Below, piece after piece: positions 8,464 through 17,187 of a DNA stretch of 64,000 nt (positions are counted from its first letter, which is position 1; each line of letters starts with the position of its first letter). The DNA is taken from contig NZ_JAAYXO010000206.1 of NCBI RefSeq assembly GCF_012515855.1, positions 16,079 to 80,078 on the forward strand, read 5' to 3'. The translations under genes and the position numbers were made by a program. The notes beneath the pieces are model-generated. The model made no database searches, was not told where the DNA came from, and saw nothing but the letters and a program-made list of their open reading frames with translations. The stretch is from Gordonia sp. (in: high G+C Gram-positive bacteria) (GTDB lineage: Bacteria > Actinomycetota > Actinomycetes > Mycobacteriales > Mycobacteriaceae).

Positions 8464-9080
8464 TTCCGATCCTGATGGCCGACGACGAGACCCTGATCCG
8501 CTCGGCGCTCGCCACCATGCTCTCGCTGGAGGACGACCTCGACGTGGTCGCCGACGTCGGTACCGGCGAAGAACTCCTCGCCCTCTGGAAGCAGCGGGTC
8601 GACGCCGGCGCACCCGTCGCCGTCGCCGTCCTCGACCTGCAGATGCCCGGCATCGACGGCGTCGAGACCGCGGTCAAGATCCTCGAACTCTCGCCCGGCG
8701 CCGGCATCCTGTTGGTCACCAGCCACGGCCGCCCCGGCTACCTCAAACGCGCACTCGCGAGCGGGGTGCGCGGGTTCCTGCCGAAGACCGCGTCGTCGAC
8801 CACCTTGGCGACAGTCATCCGCACCGTGCACGGCGGCGGCCGCTACGTGGATCCCGAACTGGCCGCCGAGGCCATCAGCACTGGCGACTCCGCGCTCACC
8901 GCCCGCGAAGCGGACGTCCTGGAGTTCGCCCTCGACGGCGCGTCCGTCGACGAGATCGCCGCGCGGGCGCACCTGTCCCCCGGCACCACCCGGAACTACC
9001 TGTCGGCGGCGATGTCGAAGCTCGGCGTCGGGAATCGGTACGAGGCGGCGGTCAAGGCCCGCGAGTTGGGTTGGATCTGA
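8460..9080 (+). CDS. NarL/LuxR-family response regulator
   Basis: A 206-residue regulator with a receiver domain (acidic pocket D8/D9, phospho-acceptor Asp59 in VLDLQMPGIDG, conserved Lys near 103) and a LuxR-type helix-turn-helix at about 140-200 (LTAREADVLEFALDGASVDE, then IAARAHLS). Its start overlaps the kinase stop (ATGA). It probably controls the preceding exporter operon; a palindrome at 5226-5239 is a candidate site. The stop codon lies inside a 19-bp tandem duplication. Confidence 0.92.
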   Translation: MIPILMADDETLIRSALATMLSLEDDLDVVADVGTGEELLALWKQRVDAGAPVAVAVLDLQMPGIDGVETAVKILELSPGAGILLVTSHGRPGYLKRALASGVRGFLPKTASSTTLATVIRTVHGGGRYVDPELAAEAISTGDSALTAREADVLEFALDGASVDEIAARAHLSPGTTRNYLSAAMSKLGVGNRYEAAVKARELGWI

Positions 9081-9109
9081 CTTCGAGAGCTGGATCTGAC
9101 TTCGAGAAC
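9072..9109. repeat. 19-bp tandem duplication over the response-regulator stop codon
   Basis: Two adjacent 19-bp units (TGGATCTGACTTCGAGAGC and TGGATCTGACTTCGAGAAC), 18 of 19 identical. The first contains the response regulator's final codons and TGA stop. Confidence 0.85.
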
Positions 9110-9118
9110 TGGGGAGCG

Positions 9119-9748
9119 CTACGCCTTCCGCACCATCCGCAACACCACGTCGTTCACGTGATGTCCACCGCCTGCGGGGATTCCGCGCTCGCGGTTGTCG
9201 TTGGTGACGACCGTCCAACCGTCGCCGAGAATCCGGACCATGTCGTCGGGCCAGAGGAATCCCTCGGGACTGCGGCCGTGTGCGCGCATGCCCTCGGGGT
9301 CGTGCATCACCACCAGGAGCGTGCCCCCGGGCGCAACGGCTCCGGCGATCTTGTGCAGCGTCGCTTCGTCGTCGCTCGCGATGTGGAAGTAGCTGGCGGT
9401 GACCAGGTCGTACTTGCTGTCGAAGCTGTCGGCGGTGACGTCGAAGGCCTTCCACGTGATTGTTTCACGTGAATCAATCGCCTTCGCGCGGTCGAGCGCG
9501 ACCTGCGAGATGTCGGCGCCGGTCACGGTCCAGCCCTGGTCGGCCAGCCAGCGGACGTCGGCTCCCTCGCCGGATCCGAGGTCGAAGGCCGATCCCGGTG
9601 TCAGACCGGTGATCTCAGCGATCACGGCCGGGTTGACGTTGCTGGTCCAGAGCCGATCGGCAGTGCTGTAGAGCTCGTCCCACTCACTCGCGGTGACGGG
9701 ATGCGCGGGGGCCTGATGATCGTCATGGCTGTGCTGATGTTCGCTCAC
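9119..9748 (-). CDS. Class I SAM-dependent methyltransferase
   Basis: A 209-residue soluble methyltransferase. The SAM-binding motif I is FDLGSGEGADVRWLADQG (about residues 55-72), motif II has VTGADIS, and the post-motif is DLVTASYFHI. A His-rich N-terminus (MSEHQHSHDDHQAPAH) could bind metal. The fold resembles TehB-like or small-molecule methyltransferases; the substrate is unknown. The gene is convergent with the response regulator. Its coding sequence contains an isolated parS-like site at 9461-9476. Confidence 0.82.
   Translation of the reverse strand: MSEHQHSHDDHQAPAHPVTASEWDELYSTADRLWTSNVNPAVIAEITGLTPGSAFDLGSGEGADVRWLADQGWTVTGADISQVALDRAKAIDSRETITWKAFDVTADSFDSKYDLVTASYFHIASDDEATLHKIAGAVAPGGTLLVVMHDPEGMRAHGRSPEGFLWPDDMVRILGDGWTVVTNDNRERGIPAGGGHHVNDVVLRMVRKA
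9461..9476. promoter_or_regulatory. Isolated parS-like site inside the methyltransferase gene
   Basis: TGTTTCACGTGAATCA matches the 16-bp parS consensus TGTTTCACGTGAAACA at 15 of 16 positions. It lies about 44 kb from the main parS cluster and is within a coding region. Confidence 0.5.
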
Positions 9749-9846
9749 ACATCGAGGCTGTCATATCGGACGCCCGGCTGTCCTTGCGCTTTGCGTCTCG
9801 AGCAAGAAGCGGGCGCGGACCCGTGTCGCGCGGCACACTGGACGCC

Positions 9847-10641
9847 ATGAGTTCTCGCATCCGCATCGGTGTCCAGCTCCAGCCACAGCACGCTCCCGAG
9901 TATCGACTCATCCGCGACGCCGTGGTCCGCGCCGAAGACGCCGGCGTCGACATCGTCTTCAACTGGGACCACTTCTTCCCGCTCTACGGCGAGCCCGACG
10001 GCGCTCACTTCGAATGCTGGACCATGCTCGGCGCCTGGGCCGAGCAGACCTCCCGCGTGGAACTCGGCGCCCTGGTGACCTGCAACAGCTATCGCAATCC
10101 GGAACTGCTCGCCGATATGGCGCGCACCGTCGATCACCTCAGTGACGGTCGCTTGATCCTCGGCATCGGCAGCGGTTGGTTCGAGCGCGACTACACCGAG
10201 TACGGCTACGAGTTCGGCACCAAGGGCAGCAGACTCGACGACCTCGGGGCGTCGCTCCCCCGCATCACCGACCGGCTGTCGAAGCTGAATCCCCAACCGG
10301 TGCGCGACATCCCGATTCTCATCGGCGGCAGCGGCGAGAAGAAGACGCTCCGCCACATCGCCCGGTACGGCGACATCTGGCACGCCTTCGTGAACGTGGA
10401 GAGCTATCGCCACAAGTCGGCGGTCCTGGCACAGCACTGCGCCGATGTGGGCCGCGACCCGTCGGAGATCGAGCGCTCCGCGGAGGTTCGCTTCTCCGGC
10501 GACGTGGACTCCATGCTCCGCTTCGCCGACGACATCACGGCCGAGGGCGTCACCCTGCTGACCGTCGCCGCAGGCGGCCCCGACTACGACCTGACCGGCG
10601 TTGAGGAACTGGTGAAATGGCGCGACGCACTCCAGGGATAG
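9847..10641 (+). CDS. LLM-class (F420-dependent) oxidoreductase
   Basis: A 264-residue luciferase-like monooxygenase-family protein with the TIM-barrel N-terminus (SRIRIGVQLQPQ), the motif GVDIVFNWDHFFPLYGEPDG and the substrate/cofactor segment HLSDGRLILGIGSGW. Members of this actinobacterial TIGR03560-like group generally use coenzyme F420 rather than FMN; that is family knowledge, not read here. I start at the ATG at 9847 because the 21 residues upstream lack similarity to the barrel. The substrate is unknown. It is convergent with the efflux pump gene. Confidence 0.85.
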   Translation: MSSRIRIGVQLQPQHAPEYRLIRDAVVRAEDAGVDIVFNWDHFFPLYGEPDGAHFECWTMLGAWAEQTSRVELGALVTCNSYRNPELLADMARTVDHLSDGRLILGIGSGWFERDYTEYGYEFGTKGSRLDDLGASLPRITDRLSKLNPQPVRDIPILIGGSGEKKTLRHIARYGDIWHAFVNVESYRHKSAVLAQHCADVGRDPSEIERSAEVRFSGDVDSMLRFADDITAEGVTLLTVAAGGPDYDLTGVEELVKWRDALQG

Positions 10642-10728
10642 CGCGACGAGCGACGGTCGCAGTGGCCACCGCGGTCGCGACTGTCGCGACGACCACCGGT
10701 CCCGTCGTGCGGTGACGGTCAGCAGGCG

Positions 10729-12432
10729 TTAGACCGGGGTACCCGCTCCGACTTCATCGTCTCGGTCGTCGTCGAGCTCACTCATCGGATCGTCGACGCC
10801 GTCTACTGCGGACACCGCGGCCTTGGCCGCAGCGGTCTGCTCCGCCTGGCTCTGCGCCTCGAAACCGGACGTGGTCGAGAGCGTCCGGTCGCGCAGGAAC
10901 AACGACAGGACGAAACCGATGATCGCGACCGGCAGCAGATACCAGAACGACGGCGCCATGGCACTGGCATACGCGTCGACGATCGCGTTGTACGCCTCGG
11001 GGTCGACGTCCTTTAGGGCGCCGACCTTGTCGGGCGTCAGGCCGGCCGCGTCGTCGACGCTGGCGCCCGCCGACGGGAAGTCGGACTTGATGTCGGTCAG
11101 CTTCTCGGTGAGCTTGCTGGTGAACACCGTGCCGAACACCGAAGTTCCGACCGCCGCGCCGATCTCGCGCAGGAAGTTGTTGGTCGAGGTCGCCGTACCG
11201 ACTTCGGACGGCGAGACGGCGTTCTGGACCGCGATGACGATCGTCTGGATCACCAGACCCATGCCGAAGCCGAGGACGAAGATCATGGCGCCGAACAGGA
11301 TCATCGACATGTTCGCGGTGATCTGTGTCATCCAGCCGATGCCCACAGCGGTGACTGCCATGCCGAGGATCGGGTAGATCCGGTACTTACCGGTCTTGGT
11401 GATCATCAGACCCGAGCCGACGGCGGTGATCATCAGGCCGATGGTCATCGGCAGCATCAGCAGGCCGGAGTCGGTCGGGTCCACATCGCGCGCCATCTGC
11501 AGGAACGTCGGCAGGTAGGCCAGTGCCGCGAACATCGTCATGCCGACGACGAACGCGACGGCGACGGACACCGAGAACACCGAGTCCTTGAACAGGCGCA
11601 GCGGGATCAGTGGCTCCTCGACCTTCAGCTCAACGACGATGAAGAGAATCAAGCTGACGATGGAACCGATGAGCAGGCCGAGCAGCCACGGGTTCGACCA
11701 GTCGTACTTGCCGCCCGAGACGATCGAGGTCCACGAGGTGACCAGCACGATGCCGGTGGTCGCCAGCGCGAGGAACAGGGTTCCGAGGAAGTCGAACTTC
11801 TTCTTGACGTGCTTCATCGGGAGCTTGAGCGCGAAGAACGAGATGATCAGAGCGGTCAGCGCGACCGGAACATTGAGCCAGAAGCACCAGCGCCAGCCCG
11901 GCCCCTGGGCGAACCAGCCGCCCAGCAGCGGTCCGAGCACCGCCGCCACGCCGAAGATCGCACCCATCGGCCCCATGTACTTGCCACGATCACGCGCCGA
12001 GGTGATGTCGGCGATGATCGCTTGCGACAGGATCATCAGGCCGCCGGCACCCAGACCCTGCAAGCTGCGGAAGATCACCAGCTCGGCGAACGACGTCGAG
12101 AGGGCTGATCCCAGCGAGCCGCAGAGAAAGATGGCGATCGCGATCAGGAACGGCCAGCGGCGACCGAAGAGGTCGCCCACCTTGCCATACACCGGCATCA
12201 CGATGGCGATCGCGACCAGGTACGAGGTGACGATCCAGCCTTCGTGCGAGACCGCGTTCAGGTCACCGACGATGGTCGGGAGGGCGGTTCCGACCACGGA
12301 TTGATCGAGGGACGACAGGAACATCGCCGCGACCAGCGAACCGAAGATCAGGTAGACGACTTTCTTGTCCATCTGGACGGGGGCTTGGTCGTCGCTCCCC
12401 GGTGCCGGCGTGGTCGGCGCATTGGTGCTCAT
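10729..12432 (-). CDS. MFS multidrug efflux transporter, DHA2 (EmrB/QacA) family
   Basis: A 567-residue membrane protein with about 14 predicted transmembrane helices, the DHA2 hallmark. Helix 1 carries the family motif FLSSLDQSVVGTALPTI, the loop 2-3 motif A is GKVGDLFGRRW, and motif C lies near FGVAAVLGPLLGGWF. An acidic hydrophilic C-terminal tail (SELDDDRDDEVGAGTPV) is cytoplasmic. It should export drugs or lipophilic compounds by proton antiport; no cognate regulator is adjacent. It lies 60 bp downstream of the FAD oxidoreductase gene on the same strand and may be co-transcribed. Confidence 0.93.
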   Translation of the reverse strand: MSTNAPTTPAPGSDDQAPVQMDKKVVYLIFGSLVAAMFLSSLDQSVVGTALPTIVGDLNAVSHEGWIVTSYLVAIAIVMPVYGKVGDLFGRRWPFLIAIAIFLCGSLGSALSTSFAELVIFRSLQGLGAGGLMILSQAIIADITSARDRGKYMGPMGAIFGVAAVLGPLLGGWFAQGPGWRWCFWLNVPVALTALIISFFALKLPMKHVKKKFDFLGTLFLALATTGIVLVTSWTSIVSGGKYDWSNPWLLGLLIGSIVSLILFIVVELKVEEPLIPLRLFKDSVFSVSVAVAFVVGMTMFAALAYLPTFLQMARDVDPTDSGLLMLPMTIGLMITAVGSGLMITKTGKYRIYPILGMAVTAVGIGWMTQITANMSMILFGAMIFVLGFGMGLVIQTIVIAVQNAVSPSEVGTATSTNNFLREIGAAVGTSVFGTVFTSKLTEKLTDIKSDFPSAGASVDDAAGLTPDKVGALKDVDPEAYNAIVDAYASAMAPSFWYLLPVAIIGFVLSLFLRDRTLSTTSGFEAQSQAEQTAAAKAAVSAVDGVDDPMSELDDDRDDEVGAGTPV

Positions 12433-12492
12433 GCCGACACCATAATTCGGCTTTCTCCGATTAGGTCCGTTTGCGGTGTGGCCCGCTGGACT

Positions 12493-13914
12493 TCACCGAG
12501 ACACGACGCCCTCGTTCAGTGCCGCCCGCGCCGCGCGGTAGCCGCACATCCCGTGAACCCCACCGCCGGGCGCCGTCGCCGACGAGCACAGATAGACGCC
12601 CGGCAGCGGCGTCGCATGCGGCCGGAGCGACGGCACGGGCCGCGCCAGCAGCTGTCTGAGAGTTGCTGCCCCACAGTTGATGTCGCCTCCGATGTAGTTG
12701 GGGTTGTGCGCCTCGAACCCGGCTGCCGTGGTGACGATGCGGTCGACGATCACGTCGCGGAACCCGGGCGCGCAGCGGTCGATCTCGGCGACGATCCGGC
12801 CGGAGACGTCGACGTCCGATCCTGCGGGCACGTGGCAGTACGCCCACGCGAGGTGCGCGCCATCCGGGGCACGCGAGCGATCGATGCGTGTGGGCTCGCC
12901 GCCGAGGATCCACGGCCGGTCGGGCAGTCGTCCGTGTGCGACCGCCGCTTCGGTCTCGCGGATCTGCGCGCGATCGGCAGCGATGTGAAAGGTCGCGGTC
13001 GCGCCGAGTGCGTCGGCCGTCGGCCCGGTCCACGGGATGGGTTCGCGAAGCAGGAAGTCGACCTTGCAGACCCCGCCGCCGTACTCGTATCGCTCCAGTG
13101 CCCGCCGGTAGCGACTCGGCAGTCGATCGCCCAGGATCCCGGTCAGCGCCCGGGGCGAGACGTCGAAGAAGACCTGATCGGCGGGCGGCAGTTCGGCGAA
13201 GTCGCGGACCGTGTGGGAGGTCTCGATGGATCCACCGCCCTCGACGACGATCGCCGCCAGGGCGTCGGCGATCGCCTGCGACCCGCCGGCTGCCACCGGC
13301 CATCCCGCCTCGGTCAGCATTCCGAGCAGCAGTCCGGGCGCGGTGGAGCCGAGGGCGGTGGTCGGACGTCCCGCGTGCGCGGCGATGGCGGCGAACGCCG
13401 TCCGGGTGCGCTCGTCGCGGAAGGCCACGCGGACGAACGCTTCAATCGGCGCCAGCGCGGTTGGACCGAATCTCATCAGCGCCAGCGGATGCTTCGGCAT
13501 GCCGGGCAGCTCCAGCACATCGGCGGCCAGGTCTGCGCCGAGGGCGACCATCCGCTCCCACGATCGGGCGTCGCGGCCGAGCTCATCGGCCAGGCGATGT
13601 GGATCCCGGTACAGGGCCAGCCCGTCGTCCGCCGAGTACGCGTGCGCGACGGAGACCTCCGGCACCAGCCAGTCGATGCGCTCCGCAACACCGAGGTCGT
13701 CGAACGCAGGCGACGAATACCCCGTGGGATGCACCGCGGAGCAGATGTCGCGGCGGATCCCCGCGCCGAAGGCCTCGTCGGTCCGCGTCCCGCCGCCGAT
13801 CGCGGGTCCGGCCTCCAGCACCAGCACCGAGCGGCCGGCGCGCGCCATCGTGGCGGCCGCCGTCAGTCCGTTGGGTCCGGCACCGACCACGATGGCGTCC
13901 CACCGATCGCTCAC
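12493..13914 (-). CDS. FAD-dependent oxidoreductase, phytoene desaturase/CrtI-like
   Basis: A 473-residue NAD(P)/FAD-dependent oxidoreductase. The dinucleotide fold is at the very N-terminus (DAIVVGAGPNGLTAAATMAR), and the C-terminal family motif is the cysteine-containing segment CSSATAPGGGVHGMCGYRAA. I choose the GTG at 13914 because it follows a strong ribosome binding site (GGAAGGGGAG) and places the FAD fold at the N-terminus; the longer frame adds 16 unrelated residues. The group includes carotenoid desaturase/isomerase-like and retinol-saturase-like enzymes; no other carotenoid gene is nearby, so the substrate is open. Confidence 0.87.
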   Translation of the reverse strand: MSDRWDAIVVGAGPNGLTAAATMARAGRSVLVLEAGPAIGGGTRTDEAFGAGIRRDICSAVHPTGYSSPAFDDLGVAERIDWLVPEVSVAHAYSADDGLALYRDPHRLADELGRDARSWERMVALGADLAADVLELPGMPKHPLALMRFGPTALAPIEAFVRVAFRDERTRTAFAAIAAHAGRPTTALGSTAPGLLLGMLTEAGWPVAAGGSQAIADALAAIVVEGGGSIETSHTVRDFAELPPADQVFFDVSPRALTGILGDRLPSRYRRALERYEYGGGVCKVDFLLREPIPWTGPTADALGATATFHIAADRAQIRETEAAVAHGRLPDRPWILGGEPTRIDRSRAPDGAHLAWAYCHVPAGSDVDVSGRIVAEIDRCAPGFRDVIVDRIVTTAAGFEAHNPNYIGGDINCGAATLRQLLARPVPSLRPHATPLPGVYLCSSATAPGGGVHGMCGYRAARAALNEGVVSR

Positions 13915-14116
13915 GTCACTCCCCTTCCACCGGTTCGCACTCGCCAGCCAAGTGTGGCGCATCGCCTCATTCGTGTCGTCCGAACCGACGACCTGCGACG
14001 ACGCCCACCACTCGGTATTCCCGACCCGAGCGGCCCGAGGATCGGTTCCGTTTCGTTATCGACCATCGCGCGTTCCGCGCCCCGGAAACGTCCGATTCGC
14101 ACGCTAGATTGAGTCC

Positions 14117-15871
14117 ATGATCTCTGCGAGCACCCGACGCCCTGCCGGGGCAACCCGACTTGTCTCCATCGTCACCGTCTGGATCGTCACCGTCGCGCTC
14201 GCGATGCTCGCCACCCTCGCGGCCTCCGGCACAGCCCGCGCCCAGGCACCACTGCGGATGGCCGATCAGGTGGTCGACGCCGCGGGAGTGTTCACGCAGG
14301 AAGATCACACCGAGATCACCGAAGCCATCGACGATCTGTACAGCAGCCGACAGATTCAGATGTGGGTGGTCTACGTCGACAATTTCGACGGCATGACCCC
14401 CGCCCAGTGGACCGATGCCACCGAGAACCTGAGCGAGTTCGGCGACCGTGACGTGGTTCTTGCGGTCGCGACCAACGACGGCGCCTACCGACTCTCCGCG
14501 CCGACCGCCGTCGACGATCTCACGCAGGAGGAGATCGACAAGATCGCTAACGACTCACTCAAACCCGCGCTCCAGAAGAAGGAGTGGTCACGGGCCGCGA
14601 TCGACACCATTCGCGGCATCGACAACGCCGGCGACGGCGAATCCCGAATCCTGTGGGTGGTCGGCGCACTGGTGGTCGTGCTGCTGGCCGTCGGCGGCGT
14701 GGCGTACGTACTGACCCGTCGTCGTCAGTCCGACGATGACGTCGACCTGACGCGCGTCGACGAATCACTCACCCTCGACCAGCTGGCCGAAGAACCGCTC
14801 GACGTCCTCGCCTCTTGGGCCGACGAGGTCCTGGTCGCCACCGATAATGCGGTCCGAACCAGCACCGACGAACTGACCCTCGCCCTCGACGAGCTCGACG
14901 AGAGCGCGGTCGCACCGTTCGCCAAGGCGCTGATCGCCGCCCAGCAGGCGCTGACGGAGTCGTTCGAACTCAGCCACGGCCTCGTGGGCGACACCCTCCC
15001 CGACAACGAGCACCGCGCCAAGCTGATCGAGATCATCACCGCGTGCTCGGACGCCGATGCGCGCCTCGACACCCAGGTGGACGCCTTCGACACCAAGCGC
15101 GACCTCCTGGTGAACGCCGACCAGCGTCTCGACGCGCTCGCCGAGCGCATCGCCGAGACGTCCGCGCGCATCGCGGGTACCGAGACGACGCTCGCCGGCC
15201 TCAGCGAGGCAACCGATTTCCCCGCGATCGCCGACAACCTCGCCCTGGCCGGCACCCACGTGCAGTTCGCCGACGACAGCGTCGGGCAGGGCCGCGACGC
15301 CGCCGCGTTGCCGACCGGGCAACGCGGACCCGCCGGGGCCGCGATCCGTTCGGCCGAGGCCGCCCTCGACGCAGCCGACAAGCTGCTCGACGCCATCGAC
15401 ATAGTCGACCTCACGCAAGCGAAGGTCGACGACGACGTCGATACCGCCGAGGGGAAGACGCAGGTGGCCGCCGACTTCATCGACACGCGCCGCGGCGCCG
15501 TCGGAGTCGTCGCCCGGGCCGAGCTCACGATGGCGCTCCGGCTCGACGCCAGCGCCGCCGACCTGTCCGACTCCGACTCGGCGAAGGCCTCCGCAGACGC
15601 CAAGCAGGCCGCACGCCACGCCGACGCAGCCCTCGTCGCGGCACTCGCCGACGTCGCCGTCTGGCGTACCGGCCAGCCGGCCGACGCCACGTCGGACCCG
15701 CTGGTCGCCACCGCGCTCACCGGGACGCTGATCGACGTCGTCCTGCCGGAGTCGTCGAGCGCTGACGGTGCGAACGGCAACGGCAACGGCTACAGCACGG
15801 GCGGTCGCAGCCCCGGCTCGTTCGGCGGTTCGTCGACCGGTGGTCGGATCGGAGCCGGCGGACGGTTCTGA
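14117..15871 (+). CDS. TPM-domain (YgcG-like) membrane-anchored protein
   Basis: A 584-residue protein. A signal peptide (about 1-42, cleavage after TARA) is followed by a TPM domain (about 45-165; VVDAAGVFTQEDHTEITEAI) exposed outside the membrane, one transmembrane helix (about 175-200; LWVVGALVVVLLAVGGVAYV) and a long cytoplasmic helical, Ala/Asp-rich region of probable coiled coil. The tail is Gly/Ser/Arg-rich. The architecture matches a mycobacterial family of unknown function. The gene is divergent from the FAD oxidoreductase across 202 bp and ends just before a strong hairpin and the IS island. Confidence 0.82.
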   Translation: MISASTRRPAGATRLVSIVTVWIVTVALAMLATLAASGTARAQAPLRMADQVVDAAGVFTQEDHTEITEAIDDLYSSRQIQMWVVYVDNFDGMTPAQWTDATENLSEFGDRDVVLAVATNDGAYRLSAPTAVDDLTQEEIDKIANDSLKPALQKKEWSRAAIDTIRGIDNAGDGESRILWVVGALVVVLLAVGGVAYVLTRRRQSDDDVDLTRVDESLTLDQLAEEPLDVLASWADEVLVATDNAVRTSTDELTLALDELDESAVAPFAKALIAAQQALTESFELSHGLVGDTLPDNEHRAKLIEIITACSDADARLDTQVDAFDTKRDLLVNADQRLDALAERIAETSARIAGTETTLAGLSEATDFPAIADNLALAGTHVQFADDSVGQGRDAAALPTGQRGPAGAAIRSAEAALDAADKLLDAIDIVDLTQAKVDDDVDTAEGKTQVAADFIDTRRGAVGVVARAELTMALRLDASAADLSDSDSAKASADAKQAARHADAALVAALADVAVWRTGQPADATSDPLVATALTGTLIDVVLPESSSADGANGNGNGYSTGGRSPGSFGGSSTGGRIGAGGRF

Positions 15872-15914
15872 GGTACATGACCGTCCCGCACGATGCTGCA
15901 AGCCGGGAAGCAAA

Positions 15915-15956
15915 CGAAAGAACCGCGACATCCTTGGAGATGTCGCGGTTCTTTCG
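15915..15956. terminator. Strong hairpin terminator after the TPM gene
   Basis: An 18-bp perfect stem with a 6-nt loop, 43 bp after the stop codon. The stem is symmetrical enough to work in both directions; the T-rich end TTCTTTC forms part of the right arm. Its core CGCGACATC recurs in the hairpin beside tRNA-Leu at the other edge of the IS island. Confidence 0.75.
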
Positions 15957-15975
15957 CTCTGCGTGGGCGAAGGGG

Positions 15976-16162
15976 TGTGTGAGACGGACACATCGTTGAC
16001 ACCTGCAGCGCGACATCGTTGACAGTGCCTTCGGCGTACGCCGCTGCCACGATCCCCGGCAGCCATCAACGACCAAATCACTTCGAGAAACTCCTCGAAG
16101 CCCACCTCAACGAATTCAGAACCTGGTACAACACCGAGCGCCCCCACCAATCCCTCGGCCGG
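15976..16162 (+). mobile_element. IS481-like element remnant, internally deleted and truncated by IS3
   Basis: The left part (15976-16024) has two direct copies of ACATCGTTGACA (15990-16001 and 16013-16024), a pattern I associate with IS481-family ends. From 16079 a frame encodes HFEKLLEAHLNEFRTWYNTE then RPHQSLGR, the C-terminal part of an integrase-core transposase. The following stop codon is the first triplet of the IS3 inverted repeat. Most of the transposase is missing. This remnant fills the 337-bp gap between the TPM gene and IS3 orfA together with the terminator. Confidence 0.6.
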
Positions 16163-16185
16163 TGAAGTACCCCAGGTTTAGTTCC
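16163..16185 (+). repeat. IS3 left terminal inverted repeat
   Basis: 23 bp beginning TGAAGTACCCCAGG; pairs with 18952-18974 with two mismatches. Confidence 0.85.
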
Positions 16186-16208
16186 GTCTTTCATAGGAGG
16201 ATGGAGTT

Positions 16209-16529
16209 ATGCCACGTCAGTATCCGCCGGAGTTCCGGCAACGAGCAGTGCGCATGTTGGAGACAGCGTTGGAGGCTGACGCTGAGCTCTCGGAGCTCGA
16301 GGCGATCCGCCGGGTCGCCGCCAAGCAGCAGGTGGCCGAGGAGACGTTGCGGCGCTGGCGCCGCAAGGCCCAGATCGATGCCGGTGAACGCGACGGCACC
16401 ACCAGCACCGAGCACGCGGAGATCCGCAGGTTGAAGAAGGAGGTCGCCGAGTTACGGCGCACCAACGAGCTCCTCAAGTCTGCGAGTGCGTTTTTCGCGT
16501 CGGAACTCGACCGGACCACGACGAAATGA
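16209..16529 (+). CDS. IS3-family transposase OrfA
   Basis: A 106-residue OrfA: an N-terminal helix-turn-helix (YPPEFRQRAVRML), the WRRKAQ segment and a C-terminal leucine-zipper-like helix (IRRLKKEVAELRRTNELLKS) that mediates multimerisation in the family. It begins 10 bp after an AGGAGG ribosome binding site and overlaps orfB by ATGA. It is intact, but without a functional OrfB it cannot drive transposition; OrfA alone can act as a repressor in some IS3 elements. Confidence 0.9.
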   Translation: MPRQYPPEFRQRAVRMLETALEADAELSELEAIRRVAAKQQVAEETLRRWRRKAQIDAGERDGTTSTEHAEIRRLKKEVAELRRTNELLKSASAFFASELDRTTTK

Positions 16530-17137
16530 TCACGTTCATCGACAGGATTCGTGACCGTTTCGGGGTCGAGTTCATCTGCCGCACCCTGCGTGCGGCCGGA
16601 GTGGTCTTTCTCAGCGCACGCGGCTACCGAGCCGCGAAATCCCGTGTGCCATCCTCACGTTCGGTTCGTGACCTGCAGATGGTCGAGGTCATCACCGAGG
16701 TGTATGAGCAGAACTTCTCGGTGTACGGGGTCAAGAAGATGCATGCCGCGCTACAGCGCGGCGGCTATCAGATCGGCCGCGAGCAGACCCGTCGGTTGAT
16801 GCGCCGAGCCGGGGTGCGCGGGGTGCAGCGCGGCCGGACGGTGTTCACCACCAAGCCTGACCCGGCCGCCGAGCGTCCGGTCGACATGGTGAAACGCAAT
16901 TTCGTTGCGACACAACCGAATCAGTTGTGGGTCGTCGATATCACCTACGTGCGTACCTGGCAGGGATTCGGCTACGTCGCGTTCGTGACCGACGTCTGCA
17001 CCCGATAGATCCGCGGCTGGCACGTCGCATCCTCGATGCGGACCGAGGACCTTCCGTTACCGGCGTTCGATCATGCTGTGTGGCAAGCCAATACCGATCT
17101 ATCGGGGTTGACTCATCATTCCGACCACGGGTCGCAG

Positions 17138-17164
17138 GGCGGATTCAACTGGTCGTCGCAACAC
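17138..17164 (+). repeat. IS30 left terminal inverted repeat
   Basis: 27 bp starting GGCGGATTCAACTGG; pairs with 18608-18634 with four mismatches. Confidence 0.85.
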
Positions 17165-17187
17165 ATTGACTGTGGAGGTGGTCGACG

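Noticed and set aside
10617..10715. 32-codon frame MARRTPGIARRATVAVATAV... resembling a signal peptide
   Set aside because: Overlaps the LLM oxidoreductase end, very low complexity and no mature domain; could be a truncated secreted protein but unsupported.
12244..14112. Long plus-strand frame across the FAD oxidoreductase
   Set aside because: Arg/Gly/Asp-rich shadow of the opposite strand; the minus-strand protein has a clear FAD fold and ribosome binding site.
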